Below, one piece after another: positions 8,081-19,222 of a stretch of DNA of 64,000 nucleotides (positions are counted from its first letter, which is position 1; each line of letters starts with the position of its first letter). The stretch is from Halomonas sp. Its GTDB lineage: Bacteria > Pseudomonadota > Gammaproteobacteria > Pseudomonadales > Halomonadaceae. Position numbers and translations under genes: made by a program. The notes beneath the pieces are model-generated. The model searched no databases, was not told the origin of the DNA, and saw nothing but the letters and a program-made list of their open reading frames with translations. The DNA lies in NCBI GenBank assembly GCA_018401555.1, contig JAGYKP010000087.1, positions 216,939-280,938 of the forward strand, given 5' to 3'.

Positions 8081-8449
8081 CTACCGTGTTGTCAGCCTGA
8101 TACGGCTTCCCTTTCCTGATACCCGGGTGCTGCTGCGGTTACCCCCCTTGGTGAGTTCAACTTCCAGGCTTCCCCCGCTACTCTGGATAAGTTCGAGTTC
8201 GATACCTTCTGCTTCCCATGACAGCCGAGCAGGTACGCTCCCTTCCAACGTTTCCTGAATGATGTTGCTGTCATGATGAAGAGTTACATTGCCACTGAAT
8301 TGAGTGCCTTTATCTCCGGTGATATCGAGTACGATCATGGGGTTATCTTTCACCTCTTGAGGAGCGTATGGTGCAGTGCCGCCAGATGAGTATGCCACCT
8401 GAGAAGCTAGTGGAATCGTGATCATGGCAAGCCAAAGCGTGCGTTTCAT
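8081..8449 (-). CDS. Small secreted protein convergent with csgA (possible curli accessory)
   Basis: Predicted periplasmic protein of 122 residues with a signal peptide (MKRTLWLAMITIPLASQVAYS) and a strand-rich mature part ending GNRSSTRVSGKGSRIRL. A perfect AAGGAGG lies six bases before the start. There are no cysteines, so the CxC motif of E. coli CsgC is absent. The size, export signal, beta-rich character and position next to csgA recall CsgC/CsgH, periplasmic inhibitors of premature amyloid formation, but I did not recognise a firm family match. It is transcribed toward csgA from a promoter region shared with ugd, which is unusual for csgC/csgH genes. Confidence 0.7.
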   Translation of the reverse strand: MKRTLWLAMITIPLASQVAYSSGGTAPYAPQEVKDNPMIVLDITGDKGTQFSGNVTLHHDSNIIQETLEGSVPARLSWEAEGIELELIQSSGGSLEVELTKGGNRSSTRVSGKGSRIRLTTR

Positions 8450-8630
8450 TTCAGCCTCCTTGTTGGGGTTTTTGTAAACGATATTTCATATTGGTTCCTC
8501 TCGATTCTTGTATCATCTTAATGGCCAACTGTCGGGAATGTCTGGATGATTTTCGGCAGTCAAAACTATGAAAAATCACTTGGATACCGCTAGACTGCGG
8601 TCGACAGGGGAGACCAGACAGGAGCTATTG
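8450..8630. promoter_or_regulatory. Divergent promoter region between the small secreted protein gene and ugd
   Basis: About 180 AT-richer bases separating two divergent genes. They include TTTGTAAACGATATTTCATATT (in two overlapping halves) and TTGTATCATCTTAAT, candidates for AT-rich promoter elements. No convincing operator palindrome was seen. Confidence 0.35.
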
Positions 8631-10028
8631 ATGAGGATCACGATTTTTGGCACCGGTTACGTGGGTCTGGTGACGGGGACCTGTCTGGCCGATGTTGGTC
8701 ACGATGTCATGTGCATGGACGTCGACGAAGCCAAGATCGAGCGTCTGGCCCACGGGGAAGTTCCTATCTTCGAACCTGGCCTCGAGGCCATGGTCAGCGC
8801 CAATGTAGCAGCAGGGAGGCTGCGCTTCACCACGGATCCGCTCGAGGCTGTGGCTTTCGGAACGCTGCAGTTCATCGCGGTGGGAACTCCGCCCGACGAG
8901 GATGGCAGCGCTGATCTGCAGTATGTGCTGGCAGTGGCAGAGACCATCGGACAGCATATGAATGACTACAAGGTCGTGGTAGACAAGTCCACCGTGCCGG
9001 TGGGCACGGCAGATCGTGTTCATGCGACAGTGTCAGCTGCCCTGGCGGGGCGTGGTGCCGAGATCGAGTTTGATGTCTGCTCGAACCCCGAGTTCCTCAA
9101 GGAAGGTGCCGCCATCGATGACTTCACCCATGGGGCGCGAATCGTGCTGGGCACCGACTCGGAGCGTGTGAAGCAGCTGATGCGAGAGTGCTATGGCCCC
9201 TATATTCGTCTGCACGACAAGTTGATGTTCATGGACGTGCGTGCCGCCGAGCTGACCAAGTATGCCGCCAATGCCATGCTTGCCACCAAGATCAGCTTCA
9301 TGAACGAGGTCGCCAACCTGGCCGAGCGACTGGGGGCCGACGTGGAACAGGTGCGCCGCGGCATCGGTTCGGACCCGCGTATCGGCTACCAGTTCATCTA
9401 CCCCGGCTGCGGATACGGCGGCTCCTGTTTTCCCAAGGATGTCCAGGCCCTGGCTCGTACTGCCCTTGAGGTCGAGTATCAGCCTGAACTGCTCACTGCG
9501 GTGGAGGCAGTCAACCAGCGCCAGAAGCAGACCCTGTTCCACAAGCTGGCCCAGGCATTCGACGGTGACCTGAAGGGGCTCACCATCGCCGTCTGGGGGC
9601 TCTCGTTCAAGCCCAATACCGACGACATGCGCGACGCTCCCAGCCGTACCTTGATGGAATCGCTGTGGCAGGCCGGTGCTCGTGTCCAGGCCTTTGATCC
9701 GGAGGCGATGAAGGAGTGTCGACGTCTCTATGGTGAACGAGATGACCTGGTTCTGGTGGCTGACCGCATACAGGCCGTCAAGGGTGCCGATGCCCTGGTA
9801 ATCTGCACCGAATGGAAAGATTTTCGTGCCGTCGATTTCGCCTGGCTCAAGTCCCAGCTCGCCTCGCCGGTGGTTGTCGACGGCCGTAACCTTTACGAGC
9901 CGGAGGCGGTACGCGAGGCTGGATTACTCTACTACGCGGTCGGCAGGGGGGACTCACTTGGCTGTTGGGGGCGCTCCTCGCCGTCGTCGGCGGCGAATGA
10001 AGGCCATCACAGCAACCTGGATTCTTGA
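8631..10028 (+). CDS. ugd: UDP-glucose 6-dehydrogenase
   Basis: Oxidises UDP-glucose to UDP-glucuronate with two NAD+, supplying acidic sugar for exopolysaccharide. The N-terminal Rossmann motif is [18 protein letters not shown]. The catalytic cysteine lies in the [14 protein letters not shown] motif (about residue 263). Other family marks are [20 protein letters not shown] and the C-terminal [17 protein letters not shown]. The start at 8631 has CAGGAG upstream. An in-frame ATG at 8568 would add 21 unrelated residues. The last ~25 residues after YYAVGRG look atypical, so the true C-terminus may be altered by a late frame change. It is followed by a glycosyltransferase, consistent with a polysaccharide operon. 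Confidence 0.92.
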   Translation: MRITIFGTGYVGLVTGTCLADVGHDVMCMDVDEAKIERLAHGEVPIFEPGLEAMVSANVAAGRLRFTTDPLEAVAFGTLQFIAVGTPPDEDGSADLQYVLAVAETIGQHMNDYKVVVDKSTVPVGTADRVHATVSAALAGRGAEIEFDVCSNPEFLKEGAAIDDFTHGARIVLGTDSERVKQLMRECYGPYIRLHDKLMFMDVRAAELTKYAANAMLATKISFMNEVANLAERLGADVEQVRRGIGSDPRIGYQFIYPGCGYGGSCFPKDVQALARTALEVEYQPELLTAVEAVNQRQKQTLFHKLAQAFDGDLKGLTIAVWGLSFKPNTDDMRDAPSRTLMESLWQAGARVQAFDPEAMKECRRLYGERDDLVLVADRIQAVKGADALVICTEWKDFRAVDFAWLKSQLASPVVVDGRNLYEPEAVREAGLLYYAVGRGDSLGCWGRSSPSSAANEGHHSNLDS

Positions 10029-10115
10029 TCTGCCAGGAGCTGGGGGAGGGCTGGCAGGGCACAACGGGCAGAGGAATGGAAAGATGCATCGGACTAATAG
10101 GTCAGGGGATGCCGC

Positions 10116-11225
10116 GTGAAGGTGGTGCTGGTGGCGAACAGTGCCTGGTACATCGATAATTTTCGTACCTCCACCGTTGAGGCGCTCAGCGCACACGTAG
10201 CCGTTAACTGTCTCCACCCGCATCGGCAGACGCTACGTCTGGCCAGTGCGCAGGGGGCGGTGACCTCACGCCCCTTCTACCTCGATGCAGCGAGCCAGAA
10301 CCTTGTCAAGGAGGCGTGGGCGCTGCTTAGCTTGACTTGGCAACTGGTCCGCGTGCGGCCGACGATAGTTTTCTCCTTCAACCCGAAGACCAATCTCTAT
10401 GCCTTGGTGGCCTGCTTTCTGCTGCGCGTTCCCTGCGTCCCTAATGTATCCGGGGTTGGGGTCGCATCTCAGCTCAAGGGGCTGCGTGGGATCATCTATC
10501 GGCGTCTCGTCGGTTACTTTTTCCAACGCGCCCCACATACCTTCTTCCAGAACGCGGATGATTATCGTACCTTCGTGAAGGCTGGCTGGGTTCGTCCCGA
10601 GCGTGCTGAGGTGTTGCCCGGTTCCGGTGTGGACCTGAAGCGGTTCCAGCCCACCCCTCGTACTGGCCAGCGTATCTGCTTTCTCATGGCCTCGCGGCTG
10701 ATTACACCCAAGGGGGTGGTCGAATATCTCGAGGCCGCTCGGCGAGTGTTGGCAGAGGGAGGGGGGTGCCGCTTCCTGCTGGCAGGGGTGCCGGACACTT
10801 CCTCTCGGGCGGTCGATCAGCGCCTGCTGGCCGACCTCGTGGCGCATCCGCATATCCAGTTTCTCGGGCACGTTGAGAACATGCCGTCGCTGCTGAAGGA
10901 AGTCGACTGTGTGGTATTACCTTCCTACTATCCAGAAGGGGTGCCGCGGAGCCTGATTGAAGCGGCCGCAGCGGGCAAGATCCTGATCACCACCGATACA
11001 CCGGGTTGTCGCGACGTGGTGGTGGAGGGACATAATGGTCTTTTCGTGGCCCCGCGAAGCGTCGAGAGTCTGGCGGACGCAATGCTCAGGGTGCTGGCCC
11101 TATCCGAACAGACACGCGCAGAGATGGGACATCACTCCCGTGCCCTGGCAGAAGCCCGGTTCGATGAGCGCCTGGTGGTGCGTCGTTATCTGGAACTGGT
11201 AGAGCAATTCACCAATGAGTCTTAG
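10116..11225 (+). CDS. GT4-family glycosyltransferase
   Basis: Cytoplasmic or membrane-associated sugar transferase of 369 residues with a GT-B fold. The N-terminal domain starts MKVVLVANSAWYIDNFR and has FSFNPKTNLYALVACFLL. The C-terminal donor-binding domain carries the GT4 signature PEGVPRSLIEAAAAGK followed by TTDTPGCRDVV and GLFV. The start is a GTG with GGGGA upstream. The acceptor and donor cannot be told from sequence. The adjacent ugd makes UDP-glucuronate available, and the next gene is a NeuD/PglD-type acyltransferase, so it probably builds an exopolysaccharide or glycolipid repeat unit. Confidence 0.85.
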   Translation: MKVVLVANSAWYIDNFRTSTVEALSAHVAVNCLHPHRQTLRLASAQGAVTSRPFYLDAASQNLVKEAWALLSLTWQLVRVRPTIVFSFNPKTNLYALVACFLLRVPCVPNVSGVGVASQLKGLRGIIYRRLVGYFFQRAPHTFFQNADDYRTFVKAGWVRPERAEVLPGSGVDLKRFQPTPRTGQRICFLMASRLITPKGVVEYLEAARRVLAEGGGCRFLLAGVPDTSSRAVDQRLLADLVAHPHIQFLGHVENMPSLLKEVDCVVLPSYYPEGVPRSLIEAAAAGKILITTDTPGCRDVVVEGHNGLFVAPRSVESLADAMLRVLALSEQTRAEMGHHSRALAEARFDERLVVRRYLELVEQFTNES

Positions 11226-11362
11226 TGTCTTCCCCCCGTTACTTAGTGATGTCAGCCGCGAAGGTTAGAAAAATCAGTCACGCAGCCTGAGGCTCCGTGC
11301 GCGATATTGAGTGTGTAACGAAAGGTATCTAGCACCTGGTTCATCAAAGTAAGGGGAAGGAC

Positions 11363-12022
11363 ATGTCCAGAGTCGTGATATTCGGCGTTGGTCAGATCGC
11401 TGAAGTGGCGCATTTCTACCTCACCCATGATAGCGAGCATGAGGTGGTAGCGTTCACGGTCGATCAGGCCTATATCGAGAGTGAAACGTTTCACGGGTTG
11501 CCCGTGATTCCTTACGAACACCTGACTGACAGCTATCCACCCGATCAGTTTCAGGCCTTCGTGCCGATCAGCTACAAGCAGGTGAACCTGCTGCGCAAGG
11601 AGCGCTATCTCGATTTCAAGCGGCGAGGCTATACACTGGTCAGCTATATCAGCTCGAGGGCTTCCTATTATGGAACTCCAGTTGGCGAGAATTGCTTTAT
11701 CTTCGAGAACAACGTGATTCAGCCTTTTACCCGAATTGGCAACAACTGCATCTTGTGGAGTGGCAACCATATCGGCCACCACACCATTATCGAGGATCAC
11801 TGTTTCCTGGCCTCCCATGTGGTGGTGTCGGGAAGCGTGGTTATCGGTGAGCGCAGCTTCCTGGGGGTGAATGCCACGCTCAGGGACAACATCACTCTGG
11901 GCCAGGAGAATGTGATCGGCGCCGGGGCCGTGATACTCAAGAGTACCGACGACAAGGCCGTTTACGGCGCCACGCCGACAGAGAAGCATGCGTTGCCGAG
12001 TGATCGTCTCCGCGGAATCTGA
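11363..12022 (+). CDS. NeuD/PglD-type left-handed beta-helix acyltransferase
   Basis: Protein of 219 residues with a short N-terminal nucleotide-binding-like domain (VVIFGVGQIAEVAHFYL) and a C-terminal hexapeptide-repeat beta-helix (IGNNCILWSGNHIGHHTIIED, split here by repeats; then VVVSGSVVIGERSFLG, NITLGQENVIGAGAVI). This layout matches sugar O/N-acyltransferases of the NeuD/PglD family, which acetylate amino sugars with acetyl-CoA. GGGGAAGGA precedes the start. It is about 140 bases after the GT4 gene and ends 25 bases before the convergent DUF488 gene. Confidence 0.8.
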   Translation: MSRVVIFGVGQIAEVAHFYLTHDSEHEVVAFTVDQAYIESETFHGLPVIPYEHLTDSYPPDQFQAFVPISYKQVNLLRKERYLDFKRRGYTLVSYISSRASYYGTPVGENCFIFENNVIQPFTRIGNNCILWSGNHIGHHTIIEDHCFLASHVVVSGSVVIGERSFLGVNATLRDNITLGQENVIGAGAVILKSTDDKAVYGATPTEKHALPSDRLRGI

Positions 12023-12047
12023 TCACTGTTCCTTATCATGCCGAAGC

Positions 12048-12459
12048 TCATGGGCGAAGCAGGGCGGCGAGGCGGGTTCGATATCGGCGGCGTCCCTCCT
12101 CGCGCAGCACGAAGAGCAGCCAGTCGCGCAGGATCGGCAGGGGGTGAGGCCTCGATGTCGCGTTCGCCGGTCAGCAGGGTCAGCGAGCCGCGACGGGCCA
12201 GGCGCATCAGCGGCACCAGCAGCTCGGGATGGTCGCGCAGTTCGCCGCGGTAGCGCACGGCGAAAACACCTTCGCTGATCTCGCCCTGGCGGTACTGGCG
12301 ATGCAGCGCGGGACTTGGCGAGGCGTCCCGATACCAGTCATCGAGCGCCAGCGCCTCGCGGCGTCGCCCGCGAGGCCACAGGCGGTCGACCAGCACTCGC
12401 GCACCATCCTCCTCTTCTACCGACTGATAGACTCGTTTCAGTCCGATTCGGTAGCTCAT
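12048..12459 (-). CDS. DUF488 family protein (frameshifted near its 3' end)
   Basis: Small cytoplasmic protein of about 136 residues. It has the family opening RVYQ and RVLVDRLWPRGRRREAL, then WYRDASPSPALHRQY and SLTLLTGERDIEAS. Function is not established. The apparent frame runs on into the neighbouring acyltransferase gene. A G5 run at 12140-12144 (plus strand) seems to have one base too many. Removing it gives LPILRDWLLFVLREEG and a stop at 12048, which removes the overlap. It overlaps the PA2778-like gene by four bases, so it is the third gene of that operon. Confidence 0.75.
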
Positions 12460-13442
12460 GACGACTTCCCTTCCACACGTGCAAGCGCCTCGTGGCTGCG
12501 TTCCTGCCAGCGCCCGGGCAGCGCCGCGGCACGCTCGAGAGCTTCCAGGGCCTCGTCTCTGCGCTCTGCCGAGTCCAGGGCGAGACCCAGGTTGAGCCAG
12601 GCCGGGGCGAGGGTGGCATCCGCCGCTACCGCATCCCGGAAGGCGCTAATGGCGCCCTCGAGATCCGCGGCGGTGTGGCGCGCGTTACCCAGGGCAAAGT
12701 GGGCCATGGCGTGGTCGGGGAAGCGTCGGGAGAGCGCCTCCCAGGCGGGCAGCGCCGCCTCGGCTCCGCGGACTCCCTCGAAGTCGCCGATGGCCTGCAG
12801 GGCGGCCTGGGGGGAGATGGTGGCCGGCAGCTGCCCCGGTGACAGCGCCACGAAGGCCCAGCGGTCACTGCGCGCCCAGGTGGCGTCGAAGGGGCGGAAG
12901 GACTCCACCCGCTGCGCCTCCATGCCGCTATGCAGGATCATCTCCCGGGCTTCCAGGTCGTAGCCGATGGCCACGGCATAGTGCCACACGGGCCAGGCAG
13001 GCAGTGAGAGGTTCTGCATCACCACCACCGGGTGGCCGGCATCGAGTTCGGTCAACAGGGCATCCAGGCGGCCTTCGATCACGAAGGGAATCCGCCCGTG
13101 ACGGCGTACCGTGGCCAGCATCTCGGGCTGTACGCTGCCTTCGCGACCGGGGGTGAAGACCTGGGGAATCAGGGTGTCGACGTCGGTTTCGACGCCGTCG
13201 TGCTGCAGCGTCATGGCCAGGGAGGCCGGCCCGCACTGGTAGTCGCGCTGGCCATGGAAGGGGACATCGTCGAGCAGCACTCGGGGTGCTACGGCCTGTT
13301 GGGTGGTGTCATCGAGCCGGGGTGCCGAGGCACAGCCGGCGAGCAACAGCAGCATCAGCACCAACGCAAGAACGCCCGCTGGGCGGGCGTTCCTGTCGCT
13401 GGTCGGCTGCCGTTCGGGGCAGTCGATCATGCTGGCACCCAT
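12456..13442 (-). CDS. PA2778-family C39-like cysteine peptidase lipoprotein with TPR domain
   Basis: Predicted lipoprotein with lipobox LLLLAGC (cysteine about residue 37). A C39-like papain-fold peptidase domain follows: cysteine in DYQCGPASLAMTL, histidine in PVWHYAVAIGYD. The C-terminal part from about residue 210 has tetratricopeptide repeats (HAMAHFALGNARHTAADL, APAWLNLGLALDSAERRD). It begins directly after the PA2779-like stop. The substrate is unknown. The C39 fold, anchoring and TPR suggest processing of an exported protein or peptide. An alternative start five codons in is possible. Confidence 0.82.
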   Translation of the reverse strand: MGASMIDCPERQPTSDRNARPAGVLALVLMLLLLAGCASAPRLDDTTQQAVAPRVLLDDVPFHGQRDYQCGPASLAMTLQHDGVETDVDTLIPQVFTPGREGSVQPEMLATVRRHGRIPFVIEGRLDALLTELDAGHPVVVMQNLSLPAWPVWHYAVAIGYDLEAREMILHSGMEAQRVESFRPFDATWARSDRWAFVALSPGQLPATISPQAALQAIGDFEGVRGAEAALPAWEALSRRFPDHAMAHFALGNARHTAADLEGAISAFRDAVAADATLAPAWLNLGLALDSAERRDEALEALERAAALPGRWQERSHEALARVEGKSS

Positions 13443-13838
13443 TCAGCGAGTGAAGGGGAAGACGTTGGTCAGGCCGAGGATATCGGTCACCAGCAGGATC
13501 ACGAAGACGGCGAACAGTGCGCCGACCACGCTGGCACCGGCGGGGAGCTCCTCGAGCTGGTCGGCCATCTGGGCGGCTTCGGCGTCGGAGAGGGCAGCGA
13601 CACGGGCCTCGACTTCGGCGGGGTCCACGCCCTGGGCGACCAGCTGGTCGCGAACGTCATCCCGTGCCAGTACGGTGTGAATCCGCTCGCGATCGGACTG
13701 GGCGCGCTCTGCGGAGAGGGCGTCCTGGGTAGTGATCATGCCGCCGGCGGGTGAGGGGGCGGCGGCGACCGGCAGGCTGCCCAGCACCAGGGCGGCGATC
13801 AGCAGCGGGCTGAGGAAACGGCAGATCTTCTTCATCAT
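13443..13838 (-). CDS. PA2779-family small exported protein
   Basis: Protein of 131 residues with a signal peptide (MMKKICRFLSPLLIAALVLGS, ending VAAA), a helical middle part (ERIHTVLARDDVRDQLVAQG) and a hydrophobic C-terminal segment (VVGALFAVFVILLVTDILGL) likely anchoring it in the membrane. AAGGAA lies seven bases before the start. It is the first gene of the operon with the C39-like peptidase and DUF488, and PA2778/PA2779 pairs recur in proteobacteria. It may be the partner or substrate of the peptidase. That is inference. Confidence 0.78.
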   Translation of the reverse strand: MMKKICRFLSPLLIAALVLGSLPVAAAPSPAGGMITTQDALSAERAQSDRERIHTVLARDDVRDQLVAQGVDPAEVEARVAALSDAEAAQMADQLEELPAGASVVGALFAVFVILLVTDILGLTNVFPFTR

Positions 13839-14158
13839 GTCGGTGTTCCTTCTTCTTTGAGTGGGCTTCCGGCTCCAGGATGATCCACGCGTCGCGTCCT
13901 GGCGACTGTGTGTGGCGTCACGATGATGCCTGCCCAGTATAGGACGAAATGGCGTTCGATTTCATACTCTTGTCATCACGATCCAAGGCCATTGCATATA
14001 GCAAGCATTGCTCGGAGCTGTTCCGTCGACAAGCCTGCGGGGAGGCGCTGTGAATACTTCCCTGTACGCTACCGACGCCATCCCTGGCGTAGGACCTCCC
14101 CTGCGGCTTGTCCCCGGTGCTCCTCGCTCTTGGTAGTAGCCATATTAACTATCAGGCA
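13839..14158. other. Intergenic region: peptidase-operon promoter and repeat copy A
   Basis: 320 bases without a gene. The left part should contain the promoter of the minus-strand PA2779-PA2778-DUF488 operon. The right part (14021-14100) is a minus-orientation copy of the ~80-bp dispersed repeat. The small open frame across it is the translated repeat, not a gene. Confidence 0.6.
14021..14100 (-). repeat. Dispersed intergenic repeat, copy A
   Basis: Reverse complement begins GGAGGTCCTACGCCAGGGAT and continues GGCGTCGGTAGCGTACAGGG, then TTCACAGCGCCTCC and GGCTTGTCGACGGAA. It matches copies at 21788, 24098 and 56402. It contains an imperfect hairpin (ACGCCA/TGGCGT) and lies just beyond the holA stop. 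Confidence 0.8.
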
Positions 14159-15217
14159 TCAGCCAATGCGGTAGGAGGAGGGCAGTTCGGCGAGCAGGCC
14201 GCGGCCGCCGGCCAGCGTCAGCGCCAGGTCATGGAGACCGTCCTGCAGGGGCAGGGCGGCGGCGCCCTTGATGGAGAGGTCCAGGCGCTGGGCGAACAGC
14301 AGCAGCTTGTGCAGGCGCTTCACCGGCAGGCGGCCGAGGGCCTGCTGGTAGGCGGGGCGGCGTTTCTCGAAGATGCTGGGTTTCTGGGCCTTGCAGGCGT
14401 GGTCGAAGCTCTGGCCCTGGTCGAGATGCTGATGCAGCGAGAGCAGGGTGCGCAGTTCCCGAGTCAGGGCCCACAGCACGATAGGGGGCTCCACTCCTTC
14501 GCCGGCGAGGCCGGCCATGATGCGAGCGACCCGCGAGCGTTCGCCCTTGAGGCAGGCATCCACCAGGGTGAAGACGTCGAAGCGGGCGCTGTCCTCCACG
14601 CCGCCGGCGACGTCCCGGGGCGCGACACGGCTGCCCTGGGGCAGCAGCAGGGCAAGCTTCTGCAGCTCCTGGTCGGCGGCCAGCAGGTTGCCTTCGGTAC
14701 GCTCGCCCAGCAGGCGGGCGGCGTCCAGATCGAGGTTGAGACCGTGGCGAGTGGCCCGGTCGCGCAGCCAGAATCCCAGTCGCGAGACGTCCACCGGCCA
14801 CACCGGCACGAAGAGTCCGGCCTTGTCGAGGGCCTGGAACCAGGCGCTCTTCTGCTGGCGGAAGTCGAGCTTGCCCATGGCCAGCAGCAGCACGTTGTCG
14901 CTGCCCTTCATCTCCTCGGCGTAGGCCTTCAGGGCCTTGGCGCCCTCCTGGCCCAGGTTGCTGCCGGATAAGCGCAGCTCGATCAGCTTGGCGCTGGCGA
15001 ACAGCGACAGGCTGGCCGAGGTCTCGTGCAGGCGTCCCCAGGCGAAGTTGCCCTCCACATGCAGGACCTCGCGTTCCTCGATGCCGCGCTCGCGGGCAGC
15101 GGCGCGCACGGCATCGCAGGCTTCCATATGCTGCAGCGGTTCTTCGCCGGCAACGATCACCACCGGGGGCAGCTTCTTCGCCAGGGCATCGGCCAGTTTG
15201 TCGGGAAAGATCTTCAT
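14159..15217 (-). CDS. holA: DNA polymerase III subunit delta
   Basis: Clamp-loader subunit that opens the beta sliding clamp. It has 352 residues, similar to other HolA proteins. It contains PVVIVAGEEPLQHMEA, SASLSLFASAKLIELRL, the lid region LLGERTEGNLLAADQELQKL and FDVFTLVDACL typical of the family. It is intact. The start overlaps the lptE stop by four bases (ATGA), the same lptE-holA coupling as in E. coli. Confidence 0.92.
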   Translation of the reverse strand: MKIFPDKLADALAKKLPPVVIVAGEEPLQHMEACDAVRAAARERGIEEREVLHVEGNFAWGRLHETSASLSLFASAKLIELRLSGSNLGQEGAKALKAYAEEMKGSDNVLLLAMGKLDFRQQKSAWFQALDKAGLFVPVWPVDVSRLGFWLRDRATRHGLNLDLDAARLLGERTEGNLLAADQELQKLALLLPQGSRVAPRDVAGGVEDSARFDVFTLVDACLKGERSRVARIMAGLAGEGVEPPIVLWALTRELRTLLSLHQHLDQGQSFDHACKAQKPSIFEKRRPAYQQALGRLPVKRLHKLLLFAQRLDLSIKGAAALPLQDGLHDLALTLAGGRGLLAELPSSYRIG

Positions 15218-15695
15218 GGGAGACCGCGCAGCCGTTCCATCAGCTGACGCACGGCCTCATCGAGCAGCACCTCCCGAGCCTCGTCGCGGCGCTCCTCGCG
15301 GCCCAGCAGGTCGCCATCATCCACGCTGTAGCCGCGGCTGACCTCGAGGCGCTGCTGGTCGAGCAGATAGGCGCCGTCGGCGCGCTGCACCGAGAAGGGG
15401 GCGACCAGGCGCATCTCCTCGTCGCGGGGGCCGGAGTCCAGCACGCTCAGGCGGCGTTGGCGGAACTCGGGTTCGCCCAGGTTGAGGGTCAGCGCGGCGC
15501 CGGCATGCACCCGGGTGCCGGCGGCCGTCAGGCGCCGTTCGGCGAGCCGCGCCAGGTCGCTGTCGGGCCCCGCCAGGGCGAGCTCGCTCAGCGGGGCCGA
15601 GGGCTGTCGAGGCCGCGCAGACGAAAGCCGCAGCCGGCGAGGGCCAGGCCGGCACCGCCGACCAGGCTCAGGGTAAGGAAGGTGCGTCGCTGCAT
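15214..15695 (-). CDS. lptE: LPS assembly lipoprotein LptE (frameshifted)
   Basis: Outer-membrane lipoprotein that plugs LptD and delivers LPS to the cell surface. The start at 15695 gives MQRRTFLTLSL and lipobox LALAGC, then GFRLRGLDSP. The frame breaks near 15600, where one base (probably C) seems to be missing. The next frame reads LSELALAG, then HAGAALTLNLGEPEFRQRRL and ends VRQLMERLRGLP at 15214. Since LptE is normally essential, the break is more likely a sequence error than a real loss. It lies between leuS and holA as in other gammaproteobacteria. Confidence 0.82.
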
Positions 15696-15721
15696 GGGTC
15701 GCTCCCTGTGTCGCGGCGGGG

Positions 15722-18989
<3,268 letters not shown>

Positions 18990-19222
18990 GCCGGGATCCG
19001 AGCCCTGTCACCAGTGCGGACATCGCTTTACTTCCGTGCGTGCCCCAGTAGATTCTCTCCCGACAGGGCAATCCCATCGCGACTTCAGCTCGCGATGGCG
19101 CCGGCAGGCGCCCAGGATAGCCCCACCGCCGCTTCGCGGCGAAGATCGCGCCGCAAGTCAGGGCGTGTGTTGCCTTGCAGCCTGCTGCACAGCTTGCGGC
19201 TCTGCAGTTTGCAGCTTGCCGC
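18990..19222. other. Intergenic region with degenerate CTTGC-type repeats
   Basis: About 230 bases holding the probable out-of-frame end of the YbeL-like gene (to about 19050) and a run of degenerate short units around 19170-19222 (TGCAGCCTGCTGCACAGCTT, then GCGGCTCTGCAGTTTGCAGC). A related low-complexity stretch lies at 25320-25445. No further gene was seen. Confidence 0.45.

Noticed and set aside
11962..12047. Overlap of the DUF488 gene with the acyltransferase gene
   Set aside because: The apparent C-terminus is out of frame. Correcting a G5 run at 12140-12144 gives a family-like end and a stop at 12048.
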